A stretch of DNA of 64,000 nt from Paenibacillus_G elgii_A (GCA_042219835.1 JBHJMN010000005.1:62001-126000); one strand, 5' to 3'; positions 19,113-27,830 are shown, counted from the first letter of the stretch. Notes: generated by a model not told the origin, from the letters alone. Numbers and translations: made by a program.

Positions 19113-19362
19113 GTTGTCCACAGTAAGTCTATAGCAGTCTGGAAGCCAATGTCAACTGAAATGTTTCATGCAAAGACAACCCGCTCCCTATCCGAAGAAA
19201 ATGGCCGAAGCAGCTTTACCGCCCCGGCCAAGAACGCAATTTAACGGGCCGCATTCCACAGGAATATTCGGAATCCCCAGACAATCTTTTTATTTCATAG
19301 TTCTAGCCATTGGTTTTAATAACATATATTGTAATAATTTGCTTCAAAAGGAGGTGTATGAG

Positions 19363-19419
19363 GTGGCACGGATTGTTCCGCGCAAGGATCGTCTGAGAAC
19401 GACGGGTTTTTACCCTTAA
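19363..19419 (+). CDS. Possible 18-residue leader peptide
   Basis: A GTG-started frame encodes MARIVPRKDRLRTTGFYP and has a near-perfect site AAGGAGG 8 nt upstream, stronger than that of many genes here. It ends 73 nt before the fascin-like gene on the same strand. Nothing in the peptide is recognised; it is basic and lacks a run of one amino acid that would suggest classic attenuation. It may be a leader ORF or a free small protein. Confidence 0.4.
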   Translation: MARIVPRKDRLRTTGFYP

Positions 19420-19492
19420 CTCCAAGAGCACGGCACTAAGCGCGAATAAGTCAATAGAACAAATAAAAAAGAATCAAAAGGAGAGTTATCAT

Positions 19493-19996
19493 ATGAAAAT
19501 GCTAATGAAAAAAGCTCCGCTTTTCCTGTTCGCTATCGTTATGGCGTTTTCCTTCTCGCTCGCCGCAAGCGCGGCCCCGACCGCCGATCAAGCCGCTGCG
19601 GCGCCTGTCGTCAGCTTTCAGTCGGCCAATGGATCGTGGATTAAAGTCAATGGAGACGGCAGCGTAACGGCAGACGCCGGCTCGGCGGATCAAGCGACCA
19701 AATTTGATCTGATTCCGGTGGACGCGCAGTATTTCGCCTTAAAATCCCGTAGCAACGGCAAATTTGCTTCCTTCAAGGCCGACGGCACCGTAGTCGCGAG
19801 CGCCGCTTCGGTCGGCACAACTGAAAAAGTAGCCATTACCTACGTGGTCAACACGCCTCAAGAAAAAGCGATTCAGGCCAAAGCTTTAAGCAACGGCAAA
19901 TACGTCAGCGCCGTCAACGGCGGCGGCGGAAAAATCGTCGTAAACGTTGCTTCGCCGTCCAAATTCGAAACCTTCAAGGTGAAAAACTGGAAATAA
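19493..19996 (+). CDS. Secreted fascin-like beta-trefoil protein
   Basis: A 167-residue exported protein. A Sec signal peptide (hydrophobic core LFLFAIVMAFSFSL, cleavage near AASAA) leads to a single beta-trefoil of fascin/actin-crosslinking type with three repeats built on VSFQSANGSWIKVNGDGSV, YFALKSRSNGKFASFKADGTV and IQAKALSNGKYVSAVNGGG. Such domains bind carbohydrate or protein surfaces; the ligand is unknown. ATG at 19493 has AAAAGGAG 9 nt upstream. A strong terminator follows, so with the possible leader peptide it forms its own unit. Confidence 0.8.
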   Translation: MKMLMKKAPLFLFAIVMAFSFSLAASAAPTADQAAAAPVVSFQSANGSWIKVNGDGSVTADAGSADQATKFDLIPVDAQYFALKSRSNGKFASFKADGTVVASAASVGTTEKVAITYVVNTPQEKAIQAKALSNGKYVSAVNGGGGKIVVNVASPSKFETFKVKNWK

Positions 19997-20040
19997 GCCG
20001 CCGCAGTCCTTGACCGTAGGGACGACGCGATGAACTAAAG

Positions 20041-20085
20041 AAAGGCGCCAAGAAGTCGCGACCGCGACCGCATTGGCGCCTTTTT
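20041..20085 (+). terminator. Terminator after the fascin-like gene
   Basis: Perfect stem AAAGGCGCCAA/TTGGCGCCTTT with an inner GTCGCG/CGCGAC stem, followed by a T-run. Confidence 0.9.
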
Positions 20086-20166
20086 CGGCTGAACATTTAG
20101 CGAACGAAGCCTTGTGGAGACCCCCAGTCAAAATGCCCGGTGTTCGTGACTTCTCGAAGAAACGTC

Positions 20167-21282
20167 TTATTCGAACGAGCCCTGGTGAATTTTGACGTTT
20201 AAGACGAGACCGAGCGCAACCATATTAGTGAGCAGCGAGCTTCCTCCATAGCTGATGAAAGGCAGAGAGATCCCGGTCAAAGGAACCAATCCGATATGCA
20301 TCCCGATATTCACATAAATCTGAAAGACAAGCATTGCCGTCATTCCCGTAATGAGGTAAGAGCCCGCCAATTCCTTCGTCTCCAAAATAATGGCGACCAT
20401 CCGGTATACCAACAATAAGTAGAGCATCAACAAAATTGCCGCGCCCAAAAAACCGTACTTTTCACCAACAACCGCAAAGATCGAATCGGAGTAGGCGTAA
20501 GGGATCGACCCCTGCTGCTGGTCAAGAGCATTTCCACTCAGTTGGCCCGAACCGATCGCCATCAGCGCTTGTTCATAATGCCATGACTTCTGGGAATCGC
20601 TTGCCGGCTCCAGAAACGTCTGAATTCTCGCCATCTGGTGGGGCTTGATCATTTTGGCCAGCAGTTCATGGTCGGCATAATACAGCCACAGCACCGTGCC
20701 GATCGCAACCCCGGCAGCGCCAACGGCGGTCAGCATATACGACAAGCGGATGTTGCCCATCCACAGCATCCCGAAAAAGATGCCGACAAATACGAGTGCT
20801 GTCCCCAAATCGGGCTGCTTCAGAATAAAAACGATGGGAATCGCAAAAACGACGCCGACGGGAAGGAGATCTTGAACGAAACGCAGCTTCTCTCCCTGCC
20901 GCTTGTGCAGCAAATGCGCAGCAAGCAGAATCGTGAACAGTTTAACCGGTTCGGAGGGTTGAATTTCCACGGAACCGATGCTTAACCATCGGGCCGCGCC
21001 GTTCACGACCTGCCCCTTCCAATGGACGTAGGCTAGCATTCCGATGCCGAAGGCGTACAAGTAATACGCCAGCTTGCCCGTAAGCAATCGGTAATTGAAC
21101 ACCGTGACCAGCAGCATCGGAATACAAAAGACGCCGAAATACATCATGCCGCTGATGTGCAGTCCATCCAATTTAGTCCCAGCGGTGGCCCGGTAAACCG
21201 CCACCGTGCCGGCGGCCACCAGGCACAACATAAGCACAACGATGCCGCGGTCTATTTTTTTCAGCTTTTCCAGAAATATCAT
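20167..21282 (-). CDS. SEDS-family cell-shape/division protein (RodA/FtsW/SpoVE-like)
   Basis: A polytopic membrane protein of about 371 residues and ten helices, in the family that polymerises lipid II glycan strands with a class B PBP. Family motifs are visible: NGAARWLSIGSVEIQPSE, LKQPDLGTALVF (with the catalytic-loop region before it), AIGSGQLSGNAL and, at the end, LTGISLPFISYGGSSLL. I prefer ATG 21282 (GAGGT 6 nt upstream) to ATG 21324. No PBP gene lies next to it, so it may be an accessory copy; RodA-like is my best subfamily guess. Confidence 0.9.
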   Translation of the reverse strand: MIFLEKLKKIDRGIVVLMLCLVAAGTVAVYRATAGTKLDGLHISGMMYFGVFCIPMLLVTVFNYRLLTGKLAYYLYAFGIGMLAYVHWKGQVVNGAARWLSIGSVEIQPSEPVKLFTILLAAHLLHKRQGEKLRFVQDLLPVGVVFAIPIVFILKQPDLGTALVFVGIFFGMLWMGNIRLSYMLTAVGAAGVAIGTVLWLYYADHELLAKMIKPHQMARIQTFLEPASDSQKSWHYEQALMAIGSGQLSGNALDQQQGSIPYAYSDSIFAVVGEKYGFLGAAILLMLYLLLVYRMVAIILETKELAGSYLITGMTAMLVFQIYVNIGMHIGLVPLTGISLPFISYGGSSLLTNMVALGLVLNVKIHQGSFE

Positions 21283-21438
21283 ACGGGTACCTCGACCTTC
21301 AATTCTTGGGATTTGCGCAATCATTCCGCCAGTAAGCCCAATAATATTTAGACGATCGCCATGGCAAAAAGTAGCAAGGCGTGCGCCCGAAATTTCAGAA
21401 TAGCCTTTTTCCTTCAGGAAGACAAGGACAAAAATGGC

Positions 21439-22230
21439 TTATCCTGACGGTGAATTTTTTTTGGGGCGAAGCTCCTTTACATGCTTCAATTGGGCGACAA
21501 TAATAAAGCTGACGATCACCAGCAGAAACCAGGAGCTGAATTTGCTCCACGACACCATGCTCCAGCCGTTTTGTTGATGGGGGTAACGCCATGCCCCTAG
21601 CCAGGTTCCGATATTTTCGGCGATCCAGATAAAGAAGCCGACAAGCGCAAAACCAAGCGTGAGCGGCATCCGGTACACGCTATCTCCCACCTTGAAATAC
21701 AGCGTCGTGCGGAAAAACACCATAAATAACAGAGCCGCAAGCAGCCAGCGCAAATCGGGGATGAAATGGTGGGTCATAAAATTCAAGTAGATCGCCGCCC
21801 CTAGCGTTACTGTCCAGACGGAAGAAGGCCACCGGTCCAAGCGAATGTGAAGCCTGCGCCAGGCTTGACATATATAGCTCGCCACACTTGCGTACATGAA
21901 GCCGCTGTACAGCGGAACGCCGCCGATTTTGGTCCAGCCCGGCTGCGGATAATCCCAAGAGCCCATATGTACTTTATACAGTTCCAGCGCCAGACCGATG
22001 AGATGAAACACGCAGATCACCTTCAGCTCGTCTATCGTTTCCAGCCCTGTCCGTACCATGATGATTTGCACGGCAATGCAGATGACAAGCATCCAGTCGT
22101 AAGCCGGCATTCCGGGAAGCGGTGCAATTTTCAATAAGGCCAACGAAAGAAAAATGCAAGCGGGAAACACGCAGGACATCGCTTCCTCGTAGCCAAAAAG
22201 CAGCAGTTGTTTGCCCCATTTCCAACTCAT
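21439..22230 (-). CDS. DUF817 family membrane protein
   Basis: A 263-residue integral membrane protein with about eight helices and the family-typical start GYEEAMSCVFPACIFLSLALL, followed by TIDELKVICVFHLIGLALELYKVHMGSWDYP and a C-terminal WIAENIGTWLGAWRYPHQ. This matches DUF817 (YoaT-type) proteins, whose function is unknown. It stands alone between the SEDS gene and a terminator. Nothing in the context suggests a role. Confidence 0.8.
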   Translation of the reverse strand: MSWKWGKQLLLFGYEEAMSCVFPACIFLSLALLKIAPLPGMPAYDWMLVICIAVQIIMVRTGLETIDELKVICVFHLIGLALELYKVHMGSWDYPQPGWTKIGGVPLYSGFMYASVASYICQAWRRLHIRLDRWPSSVWTVTLGAAIYLNFMTHHFIPDLRWLLAALLFMVFFRTTLYFKVGDSVYRMPLTLGFALVGFFIWIAENIGTWLGAWRYPHQQNGWSMVSWSKFSSWFLLVIVSFIIVAQLKHVKELRPKKNSPSG

Positions 22231-22609
22231 GCCAATTCCTCTCCCTTTGTATCGATTGGCAGCGTTGCATCGATTGCCGCCTCTGCATTTATTGTAGTTT
22301 TAAAAATAAGAACAAAAAGAGAAATGTAAGAATTCAAAATTTCATATTTTTAAACTAGGATATGCATCGTTTTCGGAGATCACAACGAAAGAACCTCCCA
22401 AAATTATGGGAGGTTCTTAGCAGCTACTCCTATTACGCTTGTTAAGCTGCACTTGCATCCATGGACATGACTTCTCACAGATGACGTCGATATCCTGGAA
22501 GCTCCTTGCGGACATACCCCGACCGGATTGGCGGAAATGCCGCCAAACGAAATGACGCCCCTCCTCTTCCACGGTTTACCATCAGCGCACGCCGCCATGC
22601 GCAACGCAG
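22231..22609. other. Intergenic stretch without a recognisable gene
   Basis: Holds the AT-rich upstream region of the DUF817 gene, one hairpin terminator (22389-22418) and about 190 nt behind the ArsR gene. In Bacilli an SRPBCC gene often follows this kind of ArsR regulator; here only short open stretches are left and none is convincing. Confidence 0.6.
22389..22418 (-). terminator. Terminator downstream of the ArsR gene
   Basis: Perfect 12-bp stem AAGAACCTCCCA/TGGGAGGTTCTT with a 6-nt loop; the minus-strand tail TTCTTTCGTT is only moderately T-rich. Confidence 0.65.
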
Positions 22610-22945
22610 CTACGGTTTGTCATCATGCTTCTGTTCTACCTTTTGCAGTTCCAGCAAATATTCATCCAACCGGTCGAACCTTTCCTCCCAAATGCGGCGG
22701 AACGACGCGAGCCACGCATTCAGCTCCATCAGCGGTTGGGGCCGCAGCCTGTAAATCCGGCGGTTAGCAACCGGCTGCATCTCGACAAGTCCGGCTTCGC
22801 TAAGGACGCGAAGATGCTTGGAAGCTTGCGGCTGATGGAGCCCAAGCCGATCGGCGATTTCCCCTACGGTGAGCGGGCCGTCACGCAAGAGCTCGACGAT
22901 ACTTAGACGGTTGGGCTCCGCAAGAGCACTTAAGATCGAATTCAT
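22610..22945 (-). CDS. ArsR-family winged-helix regulator
   Basis: A 111-residue repressor-type protein with the ArsR winged helix: LAEPNRLSIVELLRDGPLTVGEIADRLGLHQPQASKHLRVLSEAGLV, shown here only as landmarks EPNRLSIVELL, GLHQPQASKHL and the wing ANRRIYRLR. No ArsR metal box ELCVCDL is present, so it is of the metal-free type that usually controls a divergent or downstream small-molecule gene. It is divergent from the PhnB-like gene, with a palindromic site between them. Confidence 0.9.
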   Translation of the reverse strand: MNSILSALAEPNRLSIVELLRDGPLTVGEIADRLGLHQPQASKHLRVLSEAGLVEMQPVANRRIYRLRPQPLMELNAWLASFRRIWEERFDRLDEYLLELQKVEQKHDDKP

Positions 22946-22955
22946 GAGTTAAATG

Positions 22956-22985
22956 TACCTGAATCGGAATATTCCTGTCAAGGTA
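22956..22985. promoter_or_regulatory. Palindromic operator candidate between arsR-type and PhnB-like genes
   Basis: A perfect palindrome GGAATATTCC (22966-22975) is framed by TACCT (22956-22960) and AGGTA (22981-22985). It lies 11-40 nt upstream of the ArsR start and is the obvious site for autoregulation. Confidence 0.45.
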
Positions 22986-23067
22986 TATTCAAGAATGATT
23001 GATTTGGATGGTTTACGTCAATACTTCTGATAGGAACAAGTCTATGGAATAAAGGAGTTGGATTTGG

Positions 23068-23478
23068 ATGGGAAGCACGAAGCAAAAAATCACCACGTTC
23101 TTCATGTTCGAAGGCAAAGCCGAAGAGGCCATGAATTTCTACATCACTTTATTTGACAATTCGGAAATCGTCCGCATGCAGCTTTACGGACCGAACGAAG
23201 CCGGTGCCGAAGGAACCGTTGTGCAAGCTTTATTTTCGCTGAACGGACAAGTGTTTATGTGTATCGATAGCAGCGTGAAGCACAATTTTACGTTCACCCC
23301 TTCCATGTCATTATATGTAACATGCGATACGGAGGCAGAGATTGAGAGGCTATTCGCGAGGCTGTCTGACGGGGGATTCGTTTTAATGCCGCTAGGAGCT
23401 TACCCGTTCAGCGAAAAATTCGGTTGGGTTCAAGATAAGTTCGGCGTCTCCTGGCAGCTGAATCTTGAGAAAAAATAA
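23068..23478 (+). CDS. PhnB-like VOC superfamily protein
   Basis: A 136-residue protein of the 3-demethylubiquinone-9 methyltransferase-like (PhnB) branch of the VOC fold. Landmarks are ITTFFMFEGKAEEAMNFYITLF at the start, NGQVFMCIDS in the middle and FGWVQDKFGVSWQL at the end, as in the whole family. Members are mostly of unknown function and are not real methyltransferases. ATG at 23068 has AAAGGAG 10 nt upstream. It is divergent from the ArsR gene, which is probably its regulator, and ends at its own terminator. Confidence 0.85.
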   Translation: MGSTKQKITTFFMFEGKAEEAMNFYITLFDNSEIVRMQLYGPNEAGAEGTVVQALFSLNGQVFMCIDSSVKHNFTFTPSMSLYVTCDTEAEIERLFARLSDGGFVLMPLGAYPFSEKFGWVQDKFGVSWQLNLEKK

Positions 23479-23533
23479 TACAGCCGGACGGCTCCCGAAC
23501 GTTAACAAATGTTTATGAATCAAGCTCAAAAGC

Positions 23534-23575
23534 GCCAAGAATTACCACCGAAGGGCAATAATTCTTGGCTTTTTT
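23534..23575 (+). terminator. Terminator after the PhnB-like gene
   Basis: Perfect 11-bp stem GCCAAGAATTA/TAATTCTTGGC followed by TTTTTT. Confidence 0.9.
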
Positions 23576-23676
23576 GCTTCAAAACCAACGCTTGAATATC
23601 GACACAAAATGACGCTAAACAACATTTTACAAAAAAATATCTTGATATAATACGCAATATCGCATATTATTTTCTA

Positions 23677-23752
23677 CATGAGCAATATGTTGGGTGAAAT
23701 ATTCGTTTTTTTTGTAATATTCAACACACAGCTTGAATATTTGTTGCTCATG
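23677..23752 (+). repeat. Nested inverted repeats upstream of a small membrane protein gene
   Basis: Outer arms CATGAGCAA (23677-23685) and TTGCTCATG (23744-23752) plus GAAATATTC/GAATATTT, and an alternative perfect hairpin AATATTCAA (23716-23724)/TTGAATATT (23733-23741). The two folds share sequence and so are mutually exclusive. It ends 26 nt before the next start codon, so it is probably an mRNA leader or a double operator. Confidence 0.6.
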
Positions 23753-23777
23753 AAAATAATTTGGGGGGAACTTCCAC

Positions 23778-24065
23778 GTGAACACAAATGTAAATCCCGG
23801 GGCGAACGGCAACTACAACAATCAGCCTCAATCCGCGCCGATCTTGACGGTGAAAGATTGGCTCATTACAATGCTGATAATGATCATCCCGCTGGTAAAT
23901 CTTATTATGCTGTTTGTATGGGCCTTTGGCGGCGGAGAAAATCCGAGCAAATCGAATTATGCGAAAGCCACACTGATTTGGATGGCCATCGGAGTTGCCT
24001 TATCCGTCGTATTCACGATTCTATTCGGTAGCCTCTTAGCTGGTGCAGCGATTAATAGTCGATAA
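23778..24065 (+). CDS. Small two-helix membrane protein, unknown function
   Basis: A 95-residue protein with a hydrophilic Asn/Gln-rich N terminus and two membrane helices (WLITMLIMIIPLVNLIMLFVW and a second near ATLIWMAIGVALSVVF) joined by the short polar loop GGGENPSKSNYAK. GTG start with GGGGGGAA upstream. Similar small proteins with this loop are common in Bacilli, but I know no function for them. It is a monocistronic unit between a palindromic leader and a terminator. Confidence 0.75.
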   Translation: MNTNVNPGANGNYNNQPQSAPILTVKDWLITMLIMIIPLVNLIMLFVWAFGGGENPSKSNYAKATLIWMAIGVALSVVFTILFGSLLAGAAINSR

Positions 24066-24083
24066 GTTCATTCGATCAAGCAC

Positions 24084-24124
24084 GCCTGTGCTAAATCTCA
24101 AGAAGATTTAGCACGGGCTTTTTA
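24084..24124 (+). terminator. Terminator after the small membrane protein gene
   Basis: Near-perfect 15-bp stem GCCTGTGCTAAATCT/AGATTTAGCACGGGC followed by TTTTTATTTT. Confidence 0.9.
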
Positions 24125-24210
24125 TTTTGCCAATTCCGAATAGGACAAAATCCGATTTCCATACGTTATATCGTAGGCCGGCTATATCCGACGAGCAGGA
24201 GGACAAACAA

Positions 24211-24498
24211 TTGCAACCCTCAAAAACCAAGCCTAACCCTTATCCGTTCCTTGCCATATACGCATCGGATCTTAAAAAGGATGTTGTGATTGACTTTATC
24301 TCCGGATTCGGGATCTACACGATCGTTCGAAAAGTAACCGCTTCGGAACTGCTCGCCATTGCGGCCAGTATGGTCGCGAGCACCGCGCTGCAAAAATGGT
24401 CGGAGCGGTATCGGGAGAAAAGATTGCCGAATATGCGGCCAGCCAAAACCATCCCTTGGCCCAGACCGGAGAACGCAAGGCGGACCCGCCTAACCTAA
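24211..24498 (+). CDS. Hypothetical protein, 95 residues
   Basis: I do not recognise this gene. TTG at 24211 has AGGAGG 8 nt upstream, which is why I prefer it to an upstream TTG at 24127 that would lie inside the preceding terminator's T-tail. The protein has a central mildly hydrophobic stretch (VVIDFISGFGIYTIVRKV and LLAIAASMVASTAL) and a basic, proline-rich C terminus. It may be membrane-associated. Confidence 0.5.
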   Translation: MQPSKTKPNPYPFLAIYASDLKKDVVIDFISGFGIYTIVRKVTASELLAIAASMVASTALQKWSERYREKRLPNMRPAKTIPWPRPENARRTRLT

Positions 24499-24579
24499 CT
24501 GCTATATCGGCAGGTTCGGTCCAATTCTTAAGTTTTTTCCGGTTTTTGATTTGATAATTTGATATGTACAAGCGAGCTG

Positions 24580-25125
24580 TCAACGTAAAAATGCAATTTG
24601 ATTATAAAATTTAGTAGGCTCTTTTGATTTAAAAATATCAAGTGACGTCTTTTCTTCCGACAAGTTTATAACGTTAATAATATCCAGGTTGTAATACCAA
24701 TTATCGCTTGAATATCTTCCATTATAAGTGATACGGCCATATTCATTTGGTTCTAGGGCTAGAGCAAATTCATTTAATTCCACATACATGCTGGTTTTAA
24801 GGTCATATTTATGTCTTTCTGGGGCAGCCCTATGGAAATCATAGCGATATCTAAGCTCGTAACAATCGCCCTGACGAATCATTTCAATGGCTCCAATTCT
24901 GACATTTTCATACTTTGTCATTGTATCTTTACGGTTAATTTTTTCTGTTAATCCGGTTTCGGTTTGATACAAATATACATAGTGGGCAGGATATCCCACA
25001 GGGTTATAATCGAAGAAGCCTTTGGGTAAATCATATGCTTTTGGCATTTCATTGCGAACTGTAGTATAGGGTGCGCCACGGAACTTTTTATTCCAATGCA
25101 CCTTGATATGTTGAGTTAATAGCAT
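24580..25125 (-). CDS. Hypothetical protein, AT-rich gene
   Basis: A 181-residue soluble protein I do not recognise. It is rich in aromatic and charged residues (for example FFDYNPVGYPAHYVYLYQT and YSSDNWYYNLDIINVIN), with no signal peptide or membrane helix, and looks like a beta-rich fold. The ATG at 25125 has GAGG 7 nt upstream. Its codons are visibly AT-richer than the surrounding genes, which suggests horizontal arrival. Proteins of this look occur in toxin-immunity and phage-defence settings, but nothing here proves that. Confidence 0.65.
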   Translation of the reverse strand: MLLTQHIKVHWNKKFRGAPYTTVRNEMPKAYDLPKGFFDYNPVGYPAHYVYLYQTETGLTEKINRKDTMTKYENVRIGAIEMIRQGDCYELRYRYDFHRAAPERHKYDLKTSMYVELNEFALALEPNEYGRITYNGRYSSDNWYYNLDIINVINLSEEKTSLDIFKSKEPTKFYNQIAFLR

Positions 25126-25200
25126 AGCCATTCCTCGCATTCAGTGAAATCAGTTAAAACGGCAACTTCTGACAACAGGTTATACCACATCGGCGCATTT

Positions 25201-26007
25201 TTAGATCGGCGAGATATCCCCGAATCGCCCACCTAAAAACGATTTCACCGTGTCGATATACTTTTGCGGCTCATCCATCAGAACCGCATGGCTGCTCTGA
25301 TCAAATACAACATACTTCGTATTTTTTCTTTTGGCAGCCATTTCTTCGATATGTTCTTGCGAGACGACCCATGACAGCTTGCCATGAATCAATAACGCCG
25401 GACATGAGGAATGCAGAAAATCGTCCCACCAGTTGCCGTTTAGCTTCATCTGGACTTCATCTAAATGATTTTTGTCAAACCGAAAGCGCCAGCCCGCTTC
25501 CGTCTCCACTGCGCTTTCCAGAAAATATCCAGCGCTCTGAATCCCGAATTGTATCAAGCTGTCACCCAGTTCTTTTAAAGTTAAGGCATGATCGATCATG
25601 TGCGGCGCAAAGGACGCATCGTCTTTTTCAATTGCACCGGCTTCTTCAATAATCAGCCCTTTCACCAAATGACCGTATTTGGATGCGAACTGATAAGCAT
25701 TAAATCCGCCAAGAGAATGTCCCAATATCATGACCGGCTCATTGTTTAACACTTGTTGAAAAAATGCAGCAATATCTTCCACGAAGTCCTCGCGGTCATA
25801 TTGCCCTGCCGACGCATGTCCGCTCCAGCCATGCCCTCTCTGATCAATGCTGTACACGTGCCAATCCGTTAATTGCTCCATCAGCCCGGCAAAATACCTC
25901 GCACTGCCAAAAAGCCCGTGCAAACAAATGAGAACGGGCTTGCCTTCTTGTTCGTTGTCCAAATAAGACAAAGTAAGATATTTCGAAGTAAAATATTTTC
26001 TTATCAT
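25201..26007 (-). CDS. Alpha/beta hydrolase
   Basis: A 268-residue esterase/hydrolase fold protein: oxyanion-hole HGLFGS near residue 31, SIDQRGHGWSG, nucleophile elbow GHSLGG (Ser near 97), and the catalytic His in SSHAVLMDEP close to the end. ATG at 26007 with GGAAGGG 8 nt upstream. It is a single gene, no signal peptide, so cytoplasmic. Substrate unknown; family members include lactonases, haloperoxidase-like and MhpC-like enzymes. Confidence 0.88.
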   Translation of the reverse strand: MIRKYFTSKYLTLSYLDNEQEGKPVLICLHGLFGSARYFAGLMEQLTDWHVYSIDQRGHGWSGHASAGQYDREDFVEDIAAFFQQVLNNEPVMILGHSLGGFNAYQFASKYGHLVKGLIIEEAGAIEKDDASFAPHMIDHALTLKELGDSLIQFGIQSAGYFLESAVETEAGWRFRFDKNHLDEVQMKLNGNWWDDFLHSSCPALLIHGKLSWVVSQEHIEEMAAKRKNTKYVVFDQSSHAVLMDEPQKYIDTVKSFLGGRFGDISPI

Positions 26008-26242
26008 CTAAAAATCCCTTCCTCTTCTGCAATCATGTTGAACAATCTGCTTCATGCTCAGAGTAACACATTATTGTTGACAACATTATGTCAGTAATGA
26101 AATATTAAAACATTTGGCTCTCCAGTTAACCCAAGAAATTCCTTTAACACGAATTTAAACCCCCATTATGACTGTCATATATTACAAATAAAGCAATACA
26201 ATGAATTTCGTAACGCATTCCCATCCTGATGGAGGTGTTTTT

Positions 26243-27760
26243 ATGTTCAAGCGTCAAAAGCTTTGGAGTACGATCGCAGCTGCCATCGTACTCACTATGG
26301 CGGTCCCTACGGCTATGGCGGAAACGGAAACCCCGGTCAGTGCCGAGCAGAAGCTGCCTGCCGATGCCAAAGCTGCCGCAGAGCGGTATCTTCAGGAGCA
26401 TGCCAAGCAGTATCAGCTCAAGGCCGATTTGTCCGACTTGAAGTATGCGACCACGATCCAAACCGACGCAGGCTATTATGTCCGTTATCAGCAAATGGTG
26501 AACAACGCTCCGGTCTTTAACCGGCAGGTGACGGTCACCTTGGACCGTTCTTACCACAACACGCTGGTCATCTCCGGTTACGAGCCCTACACCTCGGTTC
26601 AACAGGTTTCACAGCTGCTGCCGGACGGCCATCTGAAGGCCAAAGCGCTCCAGTTCGTGGAAGACCAAGCACAAGGAGAATGGGCGCCATCCTCAGAGGA
26701 ATACGGCTATACGATACAGAATGGCGTCGCTACGCCTACCTACCGTGTCGTCGTCCATTCCAAGGCCCCGTACGGCGCATGGGAAACCTACATTCATGCT
26801 GGCAGCGGAGAACTGCTGCGCAAACGGAATTTGAACCAGAACGTGAACGGTACCGGCAAAGTTTTCCTCCCCAATCCTGTCGAATCCCAAGGCTCCGTCG
26901 GCAACCTGAAGGATAACAACGACCAAGATTCCCCCGAATTGACCAAGCAGCTGAAATCCGTTACCCTCCTTGGCTTGGACGGCACCGGTTACCTGCGCGG
27001 GCAATACGTCAACATTAACTCCGCCGCCAAGACGTATTCGGCCTCCAACCAGTTCAATTATACCCGTTCCAACGACAGCTTTGAGGATGTCATGGCCTAT
27101 TATCATATCGATACGGTGCAGCGGTATTTGCAGCAGCTTGGCTTCAAGAACGTGAACAACCGTACCATCAAAGTAAACGTCAACGCGTCTCTGGACGACA
27201 ACTCGTACTATAACTCGTCGACAAAGGAATTAACCTTCGGTACCGGCGGGGTAGACGATGCGGAAGACGCCGGCGTCATTGCCCACGAATACGGGCACTC
27301 GATTCAAGACAATCAGGTGCCGGGCTTCGGCGATTCCCATGAAGGCGGCTCGATGGGCGAAGGCTTCGGCGATTTTCTCGGCGCTACTTATGAAGACGCT
27401 ACCTCCTCCCCCGGCTTCGGCAAAGCGTGCGTGGCCGAATGGGACAGCACGTCGTATTCGAAAGGAAACCCGCCTTGCCTGCGGCGTTTGGACAAAAACA
27501 AAGTGTATCCGCGCGACCTCCAAAATGAAGTGCACGCGGACGGCGAAATTTGGTCCCAAGGACTGTACGATATGGCACAAGCCTTCGGGCGCGATGCAGC
27601 CACCAAAATCATCATCCAATCCCACTTCTCTCTCACTCCGACAGCCACCTTCAAGGACGGCGCCAAAGCGATCAAACAAGCCGATCTCCAGCTTTACGGC
27701 GGCCAGCACGCGGCGGAAATCGACCGGATCTGGAAAGCCCGCGGCATTCCCACCAGCTAA
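26243..27760 (+). CDS. Secreted zinc metalloprotease with FTP propeptide, M36-like
   Basis: A 505-residue secreted protease. A signal peptide (to about residue 27, AMA) precedes an FTP-type inhibitory propeptide (LKYATTIQTDAGYYVRYQQ, PVFNRQVTVTLD), then a catalytic domain with zinc ligands HEYGH (His348, Glu349, His352) and the third ligand in SMGEGFGDF (Glu373). The GEGxxDF form is that of M36 fungalysins rather than the GxxNE of M4 thermolysins. The C terminus has HADGEIWSQGLYDM, also M36-like. ATG at 26243 has GGAGGTG directly upstream; an upstream in-frame start at 26201 is less likely. Probably an extracellular nutrient protease, near a secreted glycosidase. Confidence 0.9.
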   Translation: MFKRQKLWSTIAAAIVLTMAVPTAMAETETPVSAEQKLPADAKAAAERYLQEHAKQYQLKADLSDLKYATTIQTDAGYYVRYQQMVNNAPVFNRQVTVTLDRSYHNTLVISGYEPYTSVQQVSQLLPDGHLKAKALQFVEDQAQGEWAPSSEEYGYTIQNGVATPTYRVVVHSKAPYGAWETYIHAGSGELLRKRNLNQNVNGTGKVFLPNPVESQGSVGNLKDNNDQDSPELTKQLKSVTLLGLDGTGYLRGQYVNINSAAKTYSASNQFNYTRSNDSFEDVMAYYHIDTVQRYLQQLGFKNVNNRTIKVNVNASLDDNSYYNSSTKELTFGTGGVDDAEDAGVIAHEYGHSIQDNQVPGFGDSHEGGSMGEGFGDFLGATYEDATSSPGFGKACVAEWDSTSYSKGNPPCLRRLDKNKVYPRDLQNEVHADGEIWSQGLYDMAQAFGRDAATKIIIQSHFSLTPTATFKDGAKAIKQADLQLYGGQHAAEIDRIWKARGIPTS

Positions 27761-27830
27761 CGCTTCGTTGCGGCAGGCCGGAGGCGAGCTGCTTTAACTC
27801 CTCTTCCTTCCGCCCTCATGCCCGAAAAAA

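Noticed and set aside
19168..19362. 83-codon reading that includes the leader peptide
   Set aside because: No ribosome site at its start, and a low-complexity N-terminal part; only the short GTG-started frame has a good site.
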